NCBI GenBank assembly: GCA_022766795.1
Contig: JALEPE010000074.1
Span: 1-35,675 of the forward strand
Length of the DNA stretch: 35,675 nucleotides
Origin: Helicobacter sp.
GTDB lineage: Bacteria > Campylobacterota > Campylobacteria > Campylobacterales > Helicobacteraceae
Reading direction: 5' to 3'
Position 1 is the first letter of the stretch; each line of letters starts with the position of its first letter. Below the pieces are notes generated by a model. That model worked only from the letters and a program-made list of their open reading frames with translations, was not told the DNA's origin and ran no database searches. The translations under genes and the position numbers were made by a program. Positions 15,780 through 23,829 of the stretch are shown piece after piece.

Positions 15780-15985
15780 AATGGATATTATTTTTAGTTT
15801 GTATTGCAGGGGCTTATTTTATATTTTTCAAAAAATCAAATGCAAAACCCCAAACAAAGGATTCCAAAGCCCACACAGATTCTATTATGTTAGAATGTTC
15901 TAAGTGTGGCACTTATGTTTCTAATGAGGAAGCCATTATCCAAAATGGGAAATATTATTGTTCCAAGGAATGCGCACAATGCTAA
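15773..15985 (+). CDS. Small membrane-anchored zinc-ribbon-like protein (PP0621-like)
   Basis: Seventy residues: one N-terminal membrane segment (residues 3-20), a polar linker, and a cysteine-rich tail with C42-x2-C45, C63-x3-C67 and C70 (ECSKCGTYVS ... YYCSKECAQC). This short layout resembles the PP0621 family; the Cys pattern suggests a metal-binding treble clef or MYND-like knuckle. Role unknown. AAAGG lies about 8 bases before ATG 15773. It overlaps rsmG by 7 bases and the next gene by 7 bases. Confidence 0.8.
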   Translation: MLKWILFLVCIAGAYFIFFKKSNAKPQTKDSKAHTDSIMLECSKCGTYVSNEEAIIQNGKYYCSKECAQC

Positions 15986-16374
15986 TTTTAAATCACCCAC
16001 AAATCGCACCCTTAACCCTTTGCTATGTTGCTTCCAAAGAGGAAGTAGAGAAAACTTTACCCAATGATTTCTTGATTTTAAATTGCGATAACTCTGCAAA
16101 TACGCTCGCTCTAGCGAGGCTTTTAAAAGAAAACAACACGAGCTATGCTGCAATGCCTACAAGTGTTTATGAAGCATTAACTTTAGTTAATCTTAATGTG
16201 CGATTCCTATTAACATGGAATTTAGAAATGGCAAAAACTCTACAAAAACTTGCTGAAATTTATCTTTTTGATTGCAAAATATTACTTTGCGTTAATAAAG
16301 ATATAGAATCTCAAATGCAAAGCGATATAGAAGCTGCCGCAAATCTTGGAATCGATGGTGTGCTATGTCATTAA
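15979..16374 (+). CDS. Conserved-looking cytosolic protein of unknown function
   Basis: A 131-residue soluble protein starting MLILNHPQIAPLTLCYVASK with alternating beta/alpha character (DFLILNCDNSANTLALARLL; VRFLLTWNLEMAKTLQKLAE; CKILLCVNKDIESQMQSDIE; AAANLGIDGVLCH). The pattern suggests a small Rossmann-like or TIM-barrel-fragment fold, but I see no catalytic motif and do not recognise the family. ATG 15979 is preferred (9 bases after AAGGA) over ATG 15970 and TTG 15958, which lie too close to that box. It is fused by overlaps to the genes on both sides, so its expression is tied to the Crp/Fnr regulator that follows. Confidence 0.7.
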   Translation: MLILNHPQIAPLTLCYVASKEEVEKTLPNDFLILNCDNSANTLALARLLKENNTSYAAMPTSVYEALTLVNLNVRFLLTWNLEMAKTLQKLAEIYLFDCKILLCVNKDIESQMQSDIEAAANLGIDGVLCH

Positions 16375-17012
16375 CATTGGAATCTTTTATGCCCTTTAGT
16401 GCATTACCGCAAGATTCTATGCAAAATCTTTTGCAAATTACCACCATAAAAACATTTGTATCCAAAGAAATTATCCTCTATGAAGGCGATATCAGCCAAA
16501 ACCTATACTTTTTACTAAATGGTTCGGTAAAACTCTATAAAGTGGGACGCTTTGAAAATGAAGTATTTTTAGGAATCTTAGAGAGAGGATTATTGCTTGA
16601 TTGCACGCCCAATGCAAAAACCTTCACTTCTTTTTGCAATCTTGAATGCATTTGCGATTCCTTAGTTGCGTGCTTTGATGGCGCAAAACTACAAGAGCTT
16701 TTAAAGCTTGATTTTAACATTTTGACACTATTCTTTGAAGCAACAGCACAAAAACTGAATCTATTTAGTGAGGTGATTCAAAAAAATCTCATCTTTGATA
16801 GCACGGCAAAACTTGCTTACTCGCTTTTTACAGAGATTGATGCATTTAATGGACGTAAAAAGCAAGAAAATGCAGCACTCTTAAATATCCAGCCAGAGAC
16901 ACTTTCTCGCATTTTAAATAAACTCCATCGCGACTCCATTCTAACCACAGATGCAAATGGAAAAATTAAAATTTTAGATAGCAAGAAACTACAAAATATT
17001 TTTAAAGGGTAA
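16365..17012 (+). CDS. Crp/Fnr-family transcriptional regulator with a cysteine cluster
   Basis: A 215-residue protein with an N-terminal cNMP-binding-type beta roll (about 12-105; EIILYEGDISQNLYFLLNGS VKLYKV) and a C-terminal Crp-type winged helix (about 145-213; ENAALLNIQPETLSRILNKL HRDSIL is the helix-turn-helix). The cNMP-pocket Arg signature is not evident, so the ligand is probably not cAMP. Five Cys lie in the beta roll: C80, C91, C95, C97, C103. This is not the FNR N-terminal arrangement. The gene overlaps its upstream neighbour by 10 bases and lies 3 bases before a PilJ-domain sensor, suggesting a shared signal. Confidence 0.85.
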   Translation: MSLTLESFMPFSALPQDSMQNLLQITTIKTFVSKEIILYEGDISQNLYFLLNGSVKLYKVGRFENEVFLGILERGLLLDCTPNAKTFTSFCNLECICDSLVACFDGAKLQELLKLDFNILTLFFEATAQKLNLFSEVIQKNLIFDSTAKLAYSLFTEIDAFNGRKKQENAALLNIQPETLSRILNKLHRDSILTTDANGKIKILDSKKLQNIFKG

Positions 17013-17015
17013 TAA

Positions 17016-18410
17016 ATGACAAAAATTGTAACACGTCTGATTGTAATTGGAATCCTAACAACTCTATGCGTTACAATGATGATTGCTTCTGTGATTTTAA
17101 TCAATCAACGCGGATTGCAGGATGGCTACATCATTAATATTGCAGGAAAAGAGCGAATGCTCACACAAAAAATCACCAAGGAAATCTTTACTATTAATGC
17201 GCAAAATAGTAAGGATTATACTGCATTAAATGCTGCGATTGAAGAGTTTGAAGAGAATTTAGACACATTGCGCTTTGGCGATATAGAACGTGAAATCACA
17301 ATGCCTAGCAAGGCAATCATCACAACCAAACTTGACGCCATAGCAAAAGAATGGAATTCCTTTAAAATCTATGTAGAAAACTTCAAACAATCTACAAGCA
17401 AACTCTACGAGGATAGAAATTTTCTATACGATAATAATGGTATTATGTTACAACTCTCTGACAATATTGTCAAAGCAATGGTAAAAGAAAAAATGCCCGC
17501 AAAAATCATTGACGATGCAGGACGGCAGAGAATGCTCACACAAAGAATGGCATATTTACTGCTACGTTATATTAATAATTGGGATGATTACGCATACAAG
17601 GGTTTTCAAGATACTTACAGACTTTATGATTCTATGATTAACGACTTTTATAATAATCCAAATTACAAAAAAATTCCACATTTATATGAAGCGATTAATA
17701 AGGTTTATATCTTTTGGCAAGAATACTCTAAACATATTAATCGTATTTTGGAGACACAAGAGATAGTGATTGTGAATTTACGCAACATCGCCGAGAAAAA
17801 TACAGAAATTTTAAACAATATTGATTGGCTTGTCAATCTCTATTCAGATATTTCTATTCATTCACGTGCATATTTAGAGAAGTTTCAATATGCGTCTGCT
17901 TGCATTATGCTGCTTTTAGCACTTTATTCCATTTATCATCTATTGCAAATTCGTAGAATCCTAAAGAGTTTTGTAGATAAAACCCAACTTCTAGCAAGCG
18001 GAAAAATCCATACAAACCTCGCTAAAACCATTCAAATAGAGGGAGAAAGCGAACTATCTCAAGCTTCACAAAATATCTCACAATTTCTCTCACAAATTGA
18101 GCTTACAAAAGAAACTTCCAATCAAGCAATTTACCTAAGCGAAATGATTAGTAGTGAAGTTACCAATATCACAGAGGAAATCCGCAACAAACTCGCCCGC
18201 TCAACGAAAACACAAATTAGCGATACGAAGCGACAAAGTATTGAAAACGCAATAAATCTAGGCGAGGATATTGCCATTCAATCTAGCGAACAATTAATTA
18301 TTACGGCAAATTTACTTAAAAAACTGCATAGGATTCTACAAGAACTTGATGGCTGCTGCGAACATCAAAATTCCGCAACAAACCCACGCGAAAGCCCTGC
18401 TAAATCCTGA
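17016..18410 (+). CDS. PilJ-domain membrane sensor lacking an output domain
   Basis: A 464-residue inner membrane protein: membrane segment 1 (about 8-30), periplasmic region (about 31-290), membrane segment 2 (about 292-310) and a 150-residue cytosolic helical tail. The periplasmic part holds two copies of the PilJ-type motif: AGKERMLTQ at 43-51 and AGRQRMLTQ at 168-176. These resemble the N-terminal sensor domain of type IV pili chemotaxis transducers and the NarX/NarQ P-box. The tail has HAMP-like helices but no MCP hairpin tip, histidine kinase, GGDEF or HTH motif. AAAGGG lies 6 bases before ATG. The 3' end overlaps prmC on the other strand by 46 bases. Confidence 0.75.
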   Translation: MTKIVTRLIVIGILTTLCVTMMIASVILINQRGLQDGYIINIAGKERMLTQKITKEIFTINAQNSKDYTALNAAIEEFEENLDTLRFGDIEREITMPSKAIITTKLDAIAKEWNSFKIYVENFKQSTSKLYEDRNFLYDNNGIMLQLSDNIVKAMVKEKMPAKIIDDAGRQRMLTQRMAYLLLRYINNWDDYAYKGFQDTYRLYDSMINDFYNNPNYKKIPHLYEAINKVYIFWQEYSKHINRILETQEIVIVNLRNIAEKNTEILNNIDWLVNLYSDISIHSRAYLEKFQYASACIMLLLALYSIYHLLQIRRILKSFVDKTQLLASGKIHTNLAKTIQIEGESELSQASQNISQFLSQIELTKETSNQAIYLSEMISSEVTNITEEIRNKLARSTKTQISDTKRQSIENAINLGEDIAIQSSEQLIITANLLKKLHRILQELDGCCEHQNSATNPRESPAKS

Positions 18411-19210
18411 TAAAATTCCAAAGACTTGTGTGGAATCGCACCAAAATAGTCTTGCACGCTTCTTTGCTGGTCATATCCCATTTCGCACACAAGATATGGA
18501 ATCCTAAACGCACGCGCTGTATCTATAACCTTTAGCAACACCTCATCTCCCCTTTCTCCGCCAAAAAGCGCGCATTTTGGCTCATATGCTAGGGATTCTG
18601 GTAATTTCTCATTGTTTCTAATATAAGGTGGATTTGAGATCAGCAAATCAAAAGGCACTCCAAGTTGTGTATTAAAATCCAAATACGCGCTATGGTGCAA
18701 AGTCAAATTTACCACATTAAAGCGCATTTGATTCACGCGTGCATTAAATAAAGCCTCTGGTGAAATATCACTCGCGTGAAAAGACAAACTAGAATCCCCG
18801 CTCAAATGTGCTAATATCACACTAATTGCACCACTTCCAATTCCAATTTCTGCGATATTTTTACAACGATATTGTGCAATGATTCCCAATGCCTTATCCA
18901 CTAAAATCTCTGTTTCTGGACGCGGAATTAATGCGCCTTGCGAAACATATAATTCTTCACCATAAAAACTAACCTTCTCCGTTAAATATTCTATGGGTTC
19001 ATACAAACTGCGTCGCTTAATAAGTCTAAAAAAAGATTCCGCAAAAAACTCTTCTACTTCTCTATCGCCTTGAGAATGCAAACTAACTCTAGAACAATTC
19101 AACACAAAAGCCAGCAAAATCTCTGCTTCCAAACGCGGACGCGGAATCGCACTCCTTTGCAATATCTCCACAGCACGATTAATAAGCTTTTGAATGCTTT
19201 TAGATTCCAT
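18365..19210 (-). CDS. prmC: Peptide chain release factor N5-glutamine methyltransferase
   Basis: PrmC/HemK (281 residues) methylates the GGQ Gln of RF1 and RF2. Motifs: N-terminal helical region with EAEILLAF; IPRPETE at 95-101; SAM-binding EIGIGSGAISVILA (GIGSGA 123-128); and the substrate Gln-binding NPPY at 193-196 in LLISNPPYIRNNEKL. Length and motif order are normal. It is the second gene of a minus-strand pair, 7 bases after the M48 protease gene; a hemK-protease pair is also found in H. pylori as I recall (HP0381-HP0382). Confidence 0.95.
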   Translation of the reverse strand: MESKSIQKLINRAVEILQRSAIPRPRLEAEILLAFVLNCSRVSLHSQGDREVEEFFAESFFRLIKRRSLYEPIEYLTEKVSFYGEELYVSQGALIPRPETEILVDKALGIIAQYRCKNIAEIGIGSGAISVILAHLSGDSSLSFHASDISPEALFNARVNQMRFNVVNLTLHHSAYLDFNTQLGVPFDLLISNPPYIRNNEKLPESLAYEPKCALFGGERGDEVLLKVIDTARAFRIPYLVCEMGYDQQRSVQDYFGAIPHKSLEFYQDLAGLSRGFVAEF

Positions 19211-19217
19211 TTTACTC

Positions 19218-20426
19218 CTAATTTCGTGTGCCTAAATGCGCACAATTTAGTGCAATAAGACGCACCATTAAAGGTGGGTGGCTATAAAAAAAGCGCATAT
19301 ATAAAGGGTGCGCTAGAGGGAAGGAATTATTTTCTTTTACCAATACCAAAAGTGCTTTAGCAAGAGATTCCTCACTTGTTAAACTTGCACCAAATTTATC
19401 AGCATTTAACTCATTGTGGCAACTTAACGCATTAACGATTAACATAAAATAGAATCCAAAAGGCGCACTTAAAATTAATAAAAATACAATAAGCGCGTGC
19501 GGACTAATCTCTAAACCCGCGCCTGCAAACAAACTTTGTGGCAAATGCGCAATTCCAAAAAGCAATATACCAAAAAACATAAGCAAAAGCATCATCATCT
19601 TATAAATATCGCGATGCTTAAAATGTCCAAGCTCGTGTCCTAATACCGCTAAAAGACCATCTTGTGGAATCTTATCTAAAAGCGTGTCAAACAAAATCAC
19701 GCGCTTTGCCTTTCCAAGTCCTGCAAAATATGCGTTTAATCGCCCATCGCGTTTAGAAGCATCCATCACAAACACACCTTCACTTTTAAAACCAACACGC
19801 ATTAATAAAGCATCAATAGATTCCTTTAACTCCACGTTTTCTAAGGGTGTAAATTTATTAAACATCGGCGCAATAAGCGTTGGATACAATACATTTAAGC
19901 CTACAATCAGCACCATTCCAAGAATAAAGGCATACAATTCCCAATTTAGCACATTCATAATAATCCAACTAAAAGCAAAAATTAAGATTCCACCGATGAT
20001 AAGCAATAGCATAAAAGATTTAAAGGTATCGCCCATAAACAGCCCTACTCCTCCCTTTGCAAAACCGAATCGTTTATTAACCACCAATGTTTCATATGCC
20101 AAAAGCGGCAAATTAACTAAAGATTGCAACAGCAAGAATCCCAATACAAACACAACAGATTTCAACAAGGGCGAAAGCACTAAAGCATTGTTTAATGCGT
20201 GAAACCCATAAAGCAACCAAAAACCTATCAGTATAACATCAAGCAATGTTTCTGTAATAGAAATTTTCTCTTTTATACTTGCATATTGTGCCGATTTTAT
20301 AAAGTTATCTTTATCTAAAATATAGGGCGTCTTTGCACTCTCTTGCGCAAGGAATCTCAACTGCAAACCTGAAAGTATTAACCTTGGAAGCGTGAGCACT
20401 AAAACATAGCAAATTAAAATATTCAT
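19218..20426 (-). CDS. M48-family membrane zinc metalloprotease (Ste24/CAAX protease type)
   Basis: A 402-residue polytopic membrane protease. The zinc site is HELGH at 264-268, with the third ligand probably E339 in HNELNADKFGA. At least six hydrophobic segments flank it (for example 62-78, 87-110, 138-160, 165-185, 276-296, 312-333). MDASKRDGRLNAYFAGLG and KRVILFDTLL are typical of the Ste24 branch and differ from shorter HtpX. Bacterial members are thought to act in membrane protein quality control; no prenylated substrate is implied. ATG 20426 follows AAGG and an extended -10 promoter. Neighbour prmC lies 7 bases downstream. Confidence 0.92.
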   Translation of the reverse strand: MNILICYVLVLTLPRLILSGLQLRFLAQESAKTPYILDKDNFIKSAQYASIKEKISITETLLDVILIGFWLLYGFHALNNALVLSPLLKSVVFVLGFLLLQSLVNLPLLAYETLVVNKRFGFAKGGVGLFMGDTFKSFMLLLIIGGILIFAFSWIIMNVLNWELYAFILGMVLIVGLNVLYPTLIAPMFNKFTPLENVELKESIDALLMRVGFKSEGVFVMDASKRDGRLNAYFAGLGKAKRVILFDTLLDKIPQDGLLAVLGHELGHFKHRDIYKMMMLLLMFFGILLFGIAHLPQSLFAGAGLEISPHALIVFLLILSAPFGFYFMLIVNALSCHNELNADKFGASLTSEESLAKALLVLVKENNSFPLAHPLYMRFFYSHPPLMVRLIALNCAHLGTRN

Positions 20427-20464
20427 TAATAGCCTTACAAAAAAATATTATTAAAAATTTATAT

Positions 20465-20473
20465 ATTATAACA
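20465..20473 (-). promoter_or_regulatory. Extended -10 promoter of the M48 protease-prmC unit
   Basis: The minus strand reads TGTTATAAT, a perfect extended -10 box, about 38 bases upstream of ATG 20426. The predicted transcript start near 20458 gives a leader of about 32 bases with AAGG before the start codon. It lies about 30 bases from the opposing promoter of the MreB-like gene. Confidence 0.65.
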
Positions 20474-20502
20474 AACAGCGCGTAAAATTTGCTTTTTTTA
20501 AG

Positions 20503-20508
20503 TATAAT
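20503..20508 (+). promoter_or_regulatory. -10 box of the MreB-like gene
   Basis: TATAAT, preceded by a T7 run at 20492-20499, lies 25 bases upstream of the start codon; the predicted leader is about 18 bases. The ribosome binding site is weak (GTGAG). It is divergent from the M48 protease promoter. Confidence 0.55.
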
Positions 20509-20532
20509 TCCCAAAAAAATATGTGAGAAATT

Positions 20533-21528
20533 ATGACCCCATTACATAGAAATGATATCGCCATAGATTTAGGAACTGCAAATACCATTGTTAGAAACAG
20601 CACAGAGGACGCACTTTTTTATGAGGCGACTTGTATCGCAATAGAAAATAAATATGGCGCAACACGCACCATAGCCATTGGCAATAATGCTAAAAAAATG
20701 CTAGGGCGTTCGCCTTTGGATATTGAAGTCATCAATCCTGTTTCCAATGGAGCGATTAGCGACTTTGAAACAACAAAAATTTTCATAAGATCCTTGATTG
20801 AACAGGCTAAAACTAGCGCACTAGCACCGCGCGTTGGCATTAGTATCCCACGGAATCTAACACAAGTAGAGCGGCACTCTCTTTATGAAGCAACAATGCT
20901 TGCTGGAGCTAAAGAAGTATTGCTCATCGAAGACCCTTTTAGCGCAAGTGTGGGTGCTGGGCTTGATGTAAGCACACCGCGTGCAAAAATGATTATTGAT
21001 GCAGGGGGTGGCTTAGTTGAAGCAAGCATTATCTCGCTTGGCGGACTTGTAACAAGCGCTTTCACGAAAGAAGCGGGGGATTTTATAGACTATGCAATTA
21101 TGGAATTTTGTCGTCATAACAAAAATATAGGAATCAGTAAAGAAACAGCAGAAAATATCAAAAAAAATATCAGCGTTTTTAATGATAACCCAAGCATTAA
21201 CATAGGAGCTAAGAATCTCATCAATGGTATGCCAATTGCGTATGAGCTACATTTAAATGATTTTAAAAATATTATTTTAAATGGAATGGAAAAGATTAGA
21301 AAGGTAGCCCTAAAAGCAATCAATGAAGCACCACCGCAAATTGCTCCTGATTTAATTGAAGATGGCGTTGTTCTCACAGGTGGATTAGCGTTAATGCCGG
21401 GATTAAAAGAATATTTACAAGAAGAGTTAAAAATCGCAATTCATCTCTCTACTGACCCACTCTTGGACATTTCAAAGGGTGCGTGGCTCATTATGCAAAA
21501 TTATGCTTCCTATAATCAAGGTTTATAA
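20533..21528 (+). CDS. Divergent MreB/Mbl-like bacterial actin
   Basis: A 331-residue actin-fold ATPase. Phosphate 1 is IAIDLGTANTIV (9-20), the catalytic Glu motif is LIEDP (131-135; MreB usually LIEEP), phosphate 2 is IIDAGGGLVEASIISLGG (154-171; MreB usually DIGGGTTE-AVISLGG), and the adenosine motif is VVLTGGLALMPGLKE. It keeps the MreB scaffold but changes several normally invariant positions and starts unlike typical Campylobacterota MreB, which have a longer N-terminus. It is probably a second paralogue, not the main cell-shape MreB, since no mreC or mrd genes are adjacent. pgeF follows after 15 bases. Confidence 0.8.
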   Translation: MTPLHRNDIAIDLGTANTIVRNSTEDALFYEATCIAIENKYGATRTIAIGNNAKKMLGRSPLDIEVINPVSNGAISDFETTKIFIRSLIEQAKTSALAPRVGISIPRNLTQVERHSLYEATMLAGAKEVLLIEDPFSASVGAGLDVSTPRAKMIIDAGGGLVEASIISLGGLVTSAFTKEAGDFIDYAIMEFCRHNKNIGISKETAENIKKNISVFNDNPSINIGAKNLINGMPIAYELHLNDFKNIILNGMEKIRKVALKAINEAPPQIAPDLIEDGVVLTGGLALMPGLKEYLQEELKIAIHLSTDPLLDISKGAWLIMQNYASYNQGL

Positions 21529-21543
21529 ATTTGGTAGTTTTCA

Positions 21544-22242
21544 ATGCAAAGAACTTTTATCCAAACCCCTAAAGGACTTAAGGCGTTTTTAAGCCATTCA
21601 CCCAATAATATTGCCTTTCACGCAGGGGGCGATTACAAGGATTCCACTTTTAGAGATTCTATATTACACAACCGCCAAGCACTCATTACACCTTTTTTAA
21701 TGACACAGCTTGCTTATTTAAACCAAATTCACAGCACACAAATTATACACGCAAATCACGGGGGACTTTTAGGTGATGGTGATGGAATAATTATCACAAA
21801 AAGTAACATTATAGGCTTAATTATGGTTGCAGATTGCAATCCAATTCTACTCTTTGATAAAAGGCAGAAAATTTTAATTTTACTCCACGCTGGACGCGCT
21901 GGTGTGCAATATGGAATCCTGAAAGAAGCTTTGCAAACTTTGCAAAAAGATTTTCATACAAACTTACAAGATTTATTTGTGTATTGCGGTCCATCCATTC
22001 GGGCGTGCTGCTATGAAGTCAAAGAAGAAGTCTTTAGCGATGATTCCCTAAATTGTGGAAAAATCTTGCGTGAAGGCAAAATTTATTTAGATTTAATTGC
22101 TATTTTAAAAGAACAATTAGAATCCTTTGGAATTGTAAATTATAAAATTTCTCCCTTATGCACCTGTTGCGAGAACTCTTATTTTTCTTATAGGCGTGAT
22201 TTACATTGCGGACGTTTTGGTTTGTTTGCATATTTGGTATAA
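21544..22242 (+). CDS. pgeF: Peptidoglycan editing factor PgeF (YfiH/laccase-domain family)
   Basis: A 232-residue member of the multi-copper polyphenol oxidase/YfiH family. Metal-site residues are visible as H63 (NQIHSTQ), C98 (VADCNP) and H115 (LLHAGRAG), followed by YCGPSIRACCYEV and a C-terminal CTCCENSYFSYRRD. Members have been described both as purine nucleoside phosphorylase/adenosine deaminase enzymes and as factors that stop wrong amino acids entering peptidoglycan precursors. The ribosome binding site is poor, so coupling to the MreB-like gene 15 bases upstream is possible. Confidence 0.88.
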   Translation: MQRTFIQTPKGLKAFLSHSPNNIAFHAGGDYKDSTFRDSILHNRQALITPFLMTQLAYLNQIHSTQIIHANHGGLLGDGDGIIITKSNIIGLIMVADCNPILLFDKRQKILILLHAGRAGVQYGILKEALQTLQKDFHTNLQDLFVYCGPSIRACCYEVKEEVFSDDSLNCGKILREGKIYLDLIAILKEQLESFGIVNYKISPLCTCCENSYFSYRRDLHCGRFGLFAYLV

Positions 22243-22243
22243 T
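22235..22243 (+). promoter_or_regulatory. Extended -10 promoter inside the end of pgeF
   Basis: TGGTATAAT is an extended -10 box overlapping the pgeF stop codon, 37 bases upstream of the next start. It would give the downstream gene its own transcript with a leader of about 30 bases. Confidence 0.6.
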
Positions 22244-22279
22244 ACATAAATATTTTACAGAGGGCTAAAAAGGTAGGAA

Positions 22280-23713
22280 ATGACGGGATTTTTAATCGGG
22301 TTAAATGCAAAAGCAAAACGCGGTTTAATTGAACAAGCGCACAATAAACGCAAATTTGAATTTGGCTTAGAAGTATGGGATGCAGACTATAAAGAAATCG
22401 CGCCCAATTTAGAAGTGGAGTTTGAATTAAACGATACAAACACGCAAGTAACCCTCGTGCGCCCTAAAAAATCCCCAACGCAAGAATTTGAGATTCACCA
22501 AACCAAGAGCATTAAAGATTGTATTTATGATTATTTTGGCGGCACAGACAACCTAATCAAACGTTACGAAAAAGACATTAACTCCAAAAAAGACTTAGAT
22601 TTTTTACGCATTAAGCGATTCTTATTAACGGCATATAATGACCTTTTTGAGTTGGATAGCACAATTTCTAACACCGCCTTAACCAACTTAAAATCCGAGC
22701 TTGGAAAACTTGATAGAGAATACGAATCCTTTATCAAAAAGGCTTCCTACCCCCCACAATATTCCTATGAAAAAATCTTTCTAGCGCGTCAAATAGAATT
22801 TACTAAAATGGAAGAACTCATAGAATCCACACAATCTATTATTAAAAGCTCCACCATTCAGCAAGCTACTTTAGGCAATTCCCTTAAAACTATGGAAGAG
22901 CAGTTTGCAAGGCGCACAGATACCAAAAGTGCATCTTACGCACAAGCTTCCAACAATCTTAAAAATCTCCGCAAACGCTATGTGGATTTACTCCATTATC
23001 TCTCTACCCAAAAAAACAAACTCGCTAAAGCCACCAAAGCAAGAGATGATTTCTCTGAAAAGTTTTTTGAGGAATTTTTAAGGGAATATTTGCCGCTTAC
23101 AAATGCTCTTAAAGTGGATTTTATCAAATTGCTAAATGCAAAAGCTTATGATTTGGACGCATTGTTATGGCAGAGGGCAAAGCGTAGTATGAGCGTTAGA
23201 CGCTTTTTTATTAAAGCTGGAATCACAGGCACTTACAGCTCTAAAACATTTTTAAAGTATTTCTTGCATAGCCTAGATCGCAATAAAATCCGTAATGAAA
23301 CCAATAAACTCTTTGACCTTTTAAAATATCTTGAAACATTTTCAAAAAAAAATATTCTGCTGATTCAAGTATCACCAGAGGATAGCAAGCGTTACAAGGA
23401 ATATTTAAAAAACTTTGATAGTGATTTGCAAATTACGACTTCTAACGATCCGCACAATCACCTAAGCATATCTAATCCCATAGATTACCACGTCATTATT
23501 ATGGAATGGGAAGTGTGCGGAATGACAATTTTAGATTTTATGCAAAAATACAAAGAAATTTTTAGTGATAATGTATGCGCAGCTCAGTTTTGCGTCATAT
23601 TACCCAAAGACACAAACAGCGATACGATGATACAGGCTAGAGAGAAGGTGCATTACTGCACCACACAGGGAAATATTGATCAATTTATTGATATGATGCG
23701 TATGATTTTATAA
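22280..23713 (+). CDS. OB-like / coiled-coil / pseudo-receiver protein of unknown function
   Basis: A 477-residue cytosolic protein in three parts. Residues 1-62 look like a cold-shock/OB-type barrel (MTGFLIGLNAKAKRGLIEQA ... LEVEFELN-TQVTLVRP) but lack the RNP aromatic motifs. Residues about 70-350 are helical with a long coiled coil (about 185-270). Residues about 355-477 resemble a response-regulator receiver: NILLIQVSPED, YHVIIMEWEVCGMTILDFMQ, FCVILPKD. The acidic pair is absent (Gln-Val), the phospho-acceptor Asp is Glu409, and the conserved Lys is missing. I do not know a name for it. Its last 22 bases are repeated downstream of the next gene. Confidence 0.75.
   Translation: MTGFLIGLNAKAKRGLIEQAHNKRKFEFGLEVWDADYKEIAPNLEVEFELNDTNTQVTLVRPKKSPTQEFEIHQTKSIKDCIYDYFGGTDNLIKRYEKDINSKKDLDFLRIKRFLLTAYNDLFELDSTISNTALTNLKSELGKLDREYESFIKKASYPPQYSYEKIFLARQIEFTKMEELIESTQSIIKSSTIQQATLGNSLKTMEEQFARRTDTKSASYAQASNNLKNLRKRYVDLLHYLSTQKNKLAKATKARDDFSEKFFEEFLREYLPLTNALKVDFIKLLNAKAYDLDALLWQRAKRSMSVRRFFIKAGITGTYSSKTFLKYFLHSLDRNKIRNETNKLFDLLKYLETFSKKNILLIQVSPEDSKRYKEYLKNFDSDLQITTSNDPHNHLSISNPIDYHVIIMEWEVCGMTILDFMQKYKEIFSDNVCAAQFCVILPKDTNSDTMIQAREKVHYCTTQGNIDQFIDMMRMIL
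23690..23711 (+). repeat. 22-bp direct repeat, left copy
   Basis: The 22 bases starting GATATGATGCG and ending ATTTTAT encode the last residues of the pseudo-receiver protein (DMMRMIL). An identical copy lies at 25412-25433, after the glycosyltransferase gene. The identity stops sharply on both sides. See the right copy. Confidence 0.9.
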
Positions 23714-23792
23714 TGTTTATCTTTTAACTAAAAACAATCTAAATACAAAAACACGCTTATATTTATTTAAGATAAATCCAACTAGAATATTA

Positions 23793-23811
23793 ATTTTATT
23801 TAAAATAAAAT
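23793..23811. repeat. AT-rich palindrome upstream of the glycosyltransferase gene
   Basis: ATTTTATT at 23793-23800 and AATAAAAT at 23804-23811 are perfect inverted arms around TAA. It lies in the 184-base gap 23714-23897, which is more A/T-rich than its surroundings. It could be a protein-binding operator or a weak stem; no T run marks it as a terminator. Confidence 0.5.
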
Positions 23812-23829
23812 CTAAGACAAGGAAAGAAA

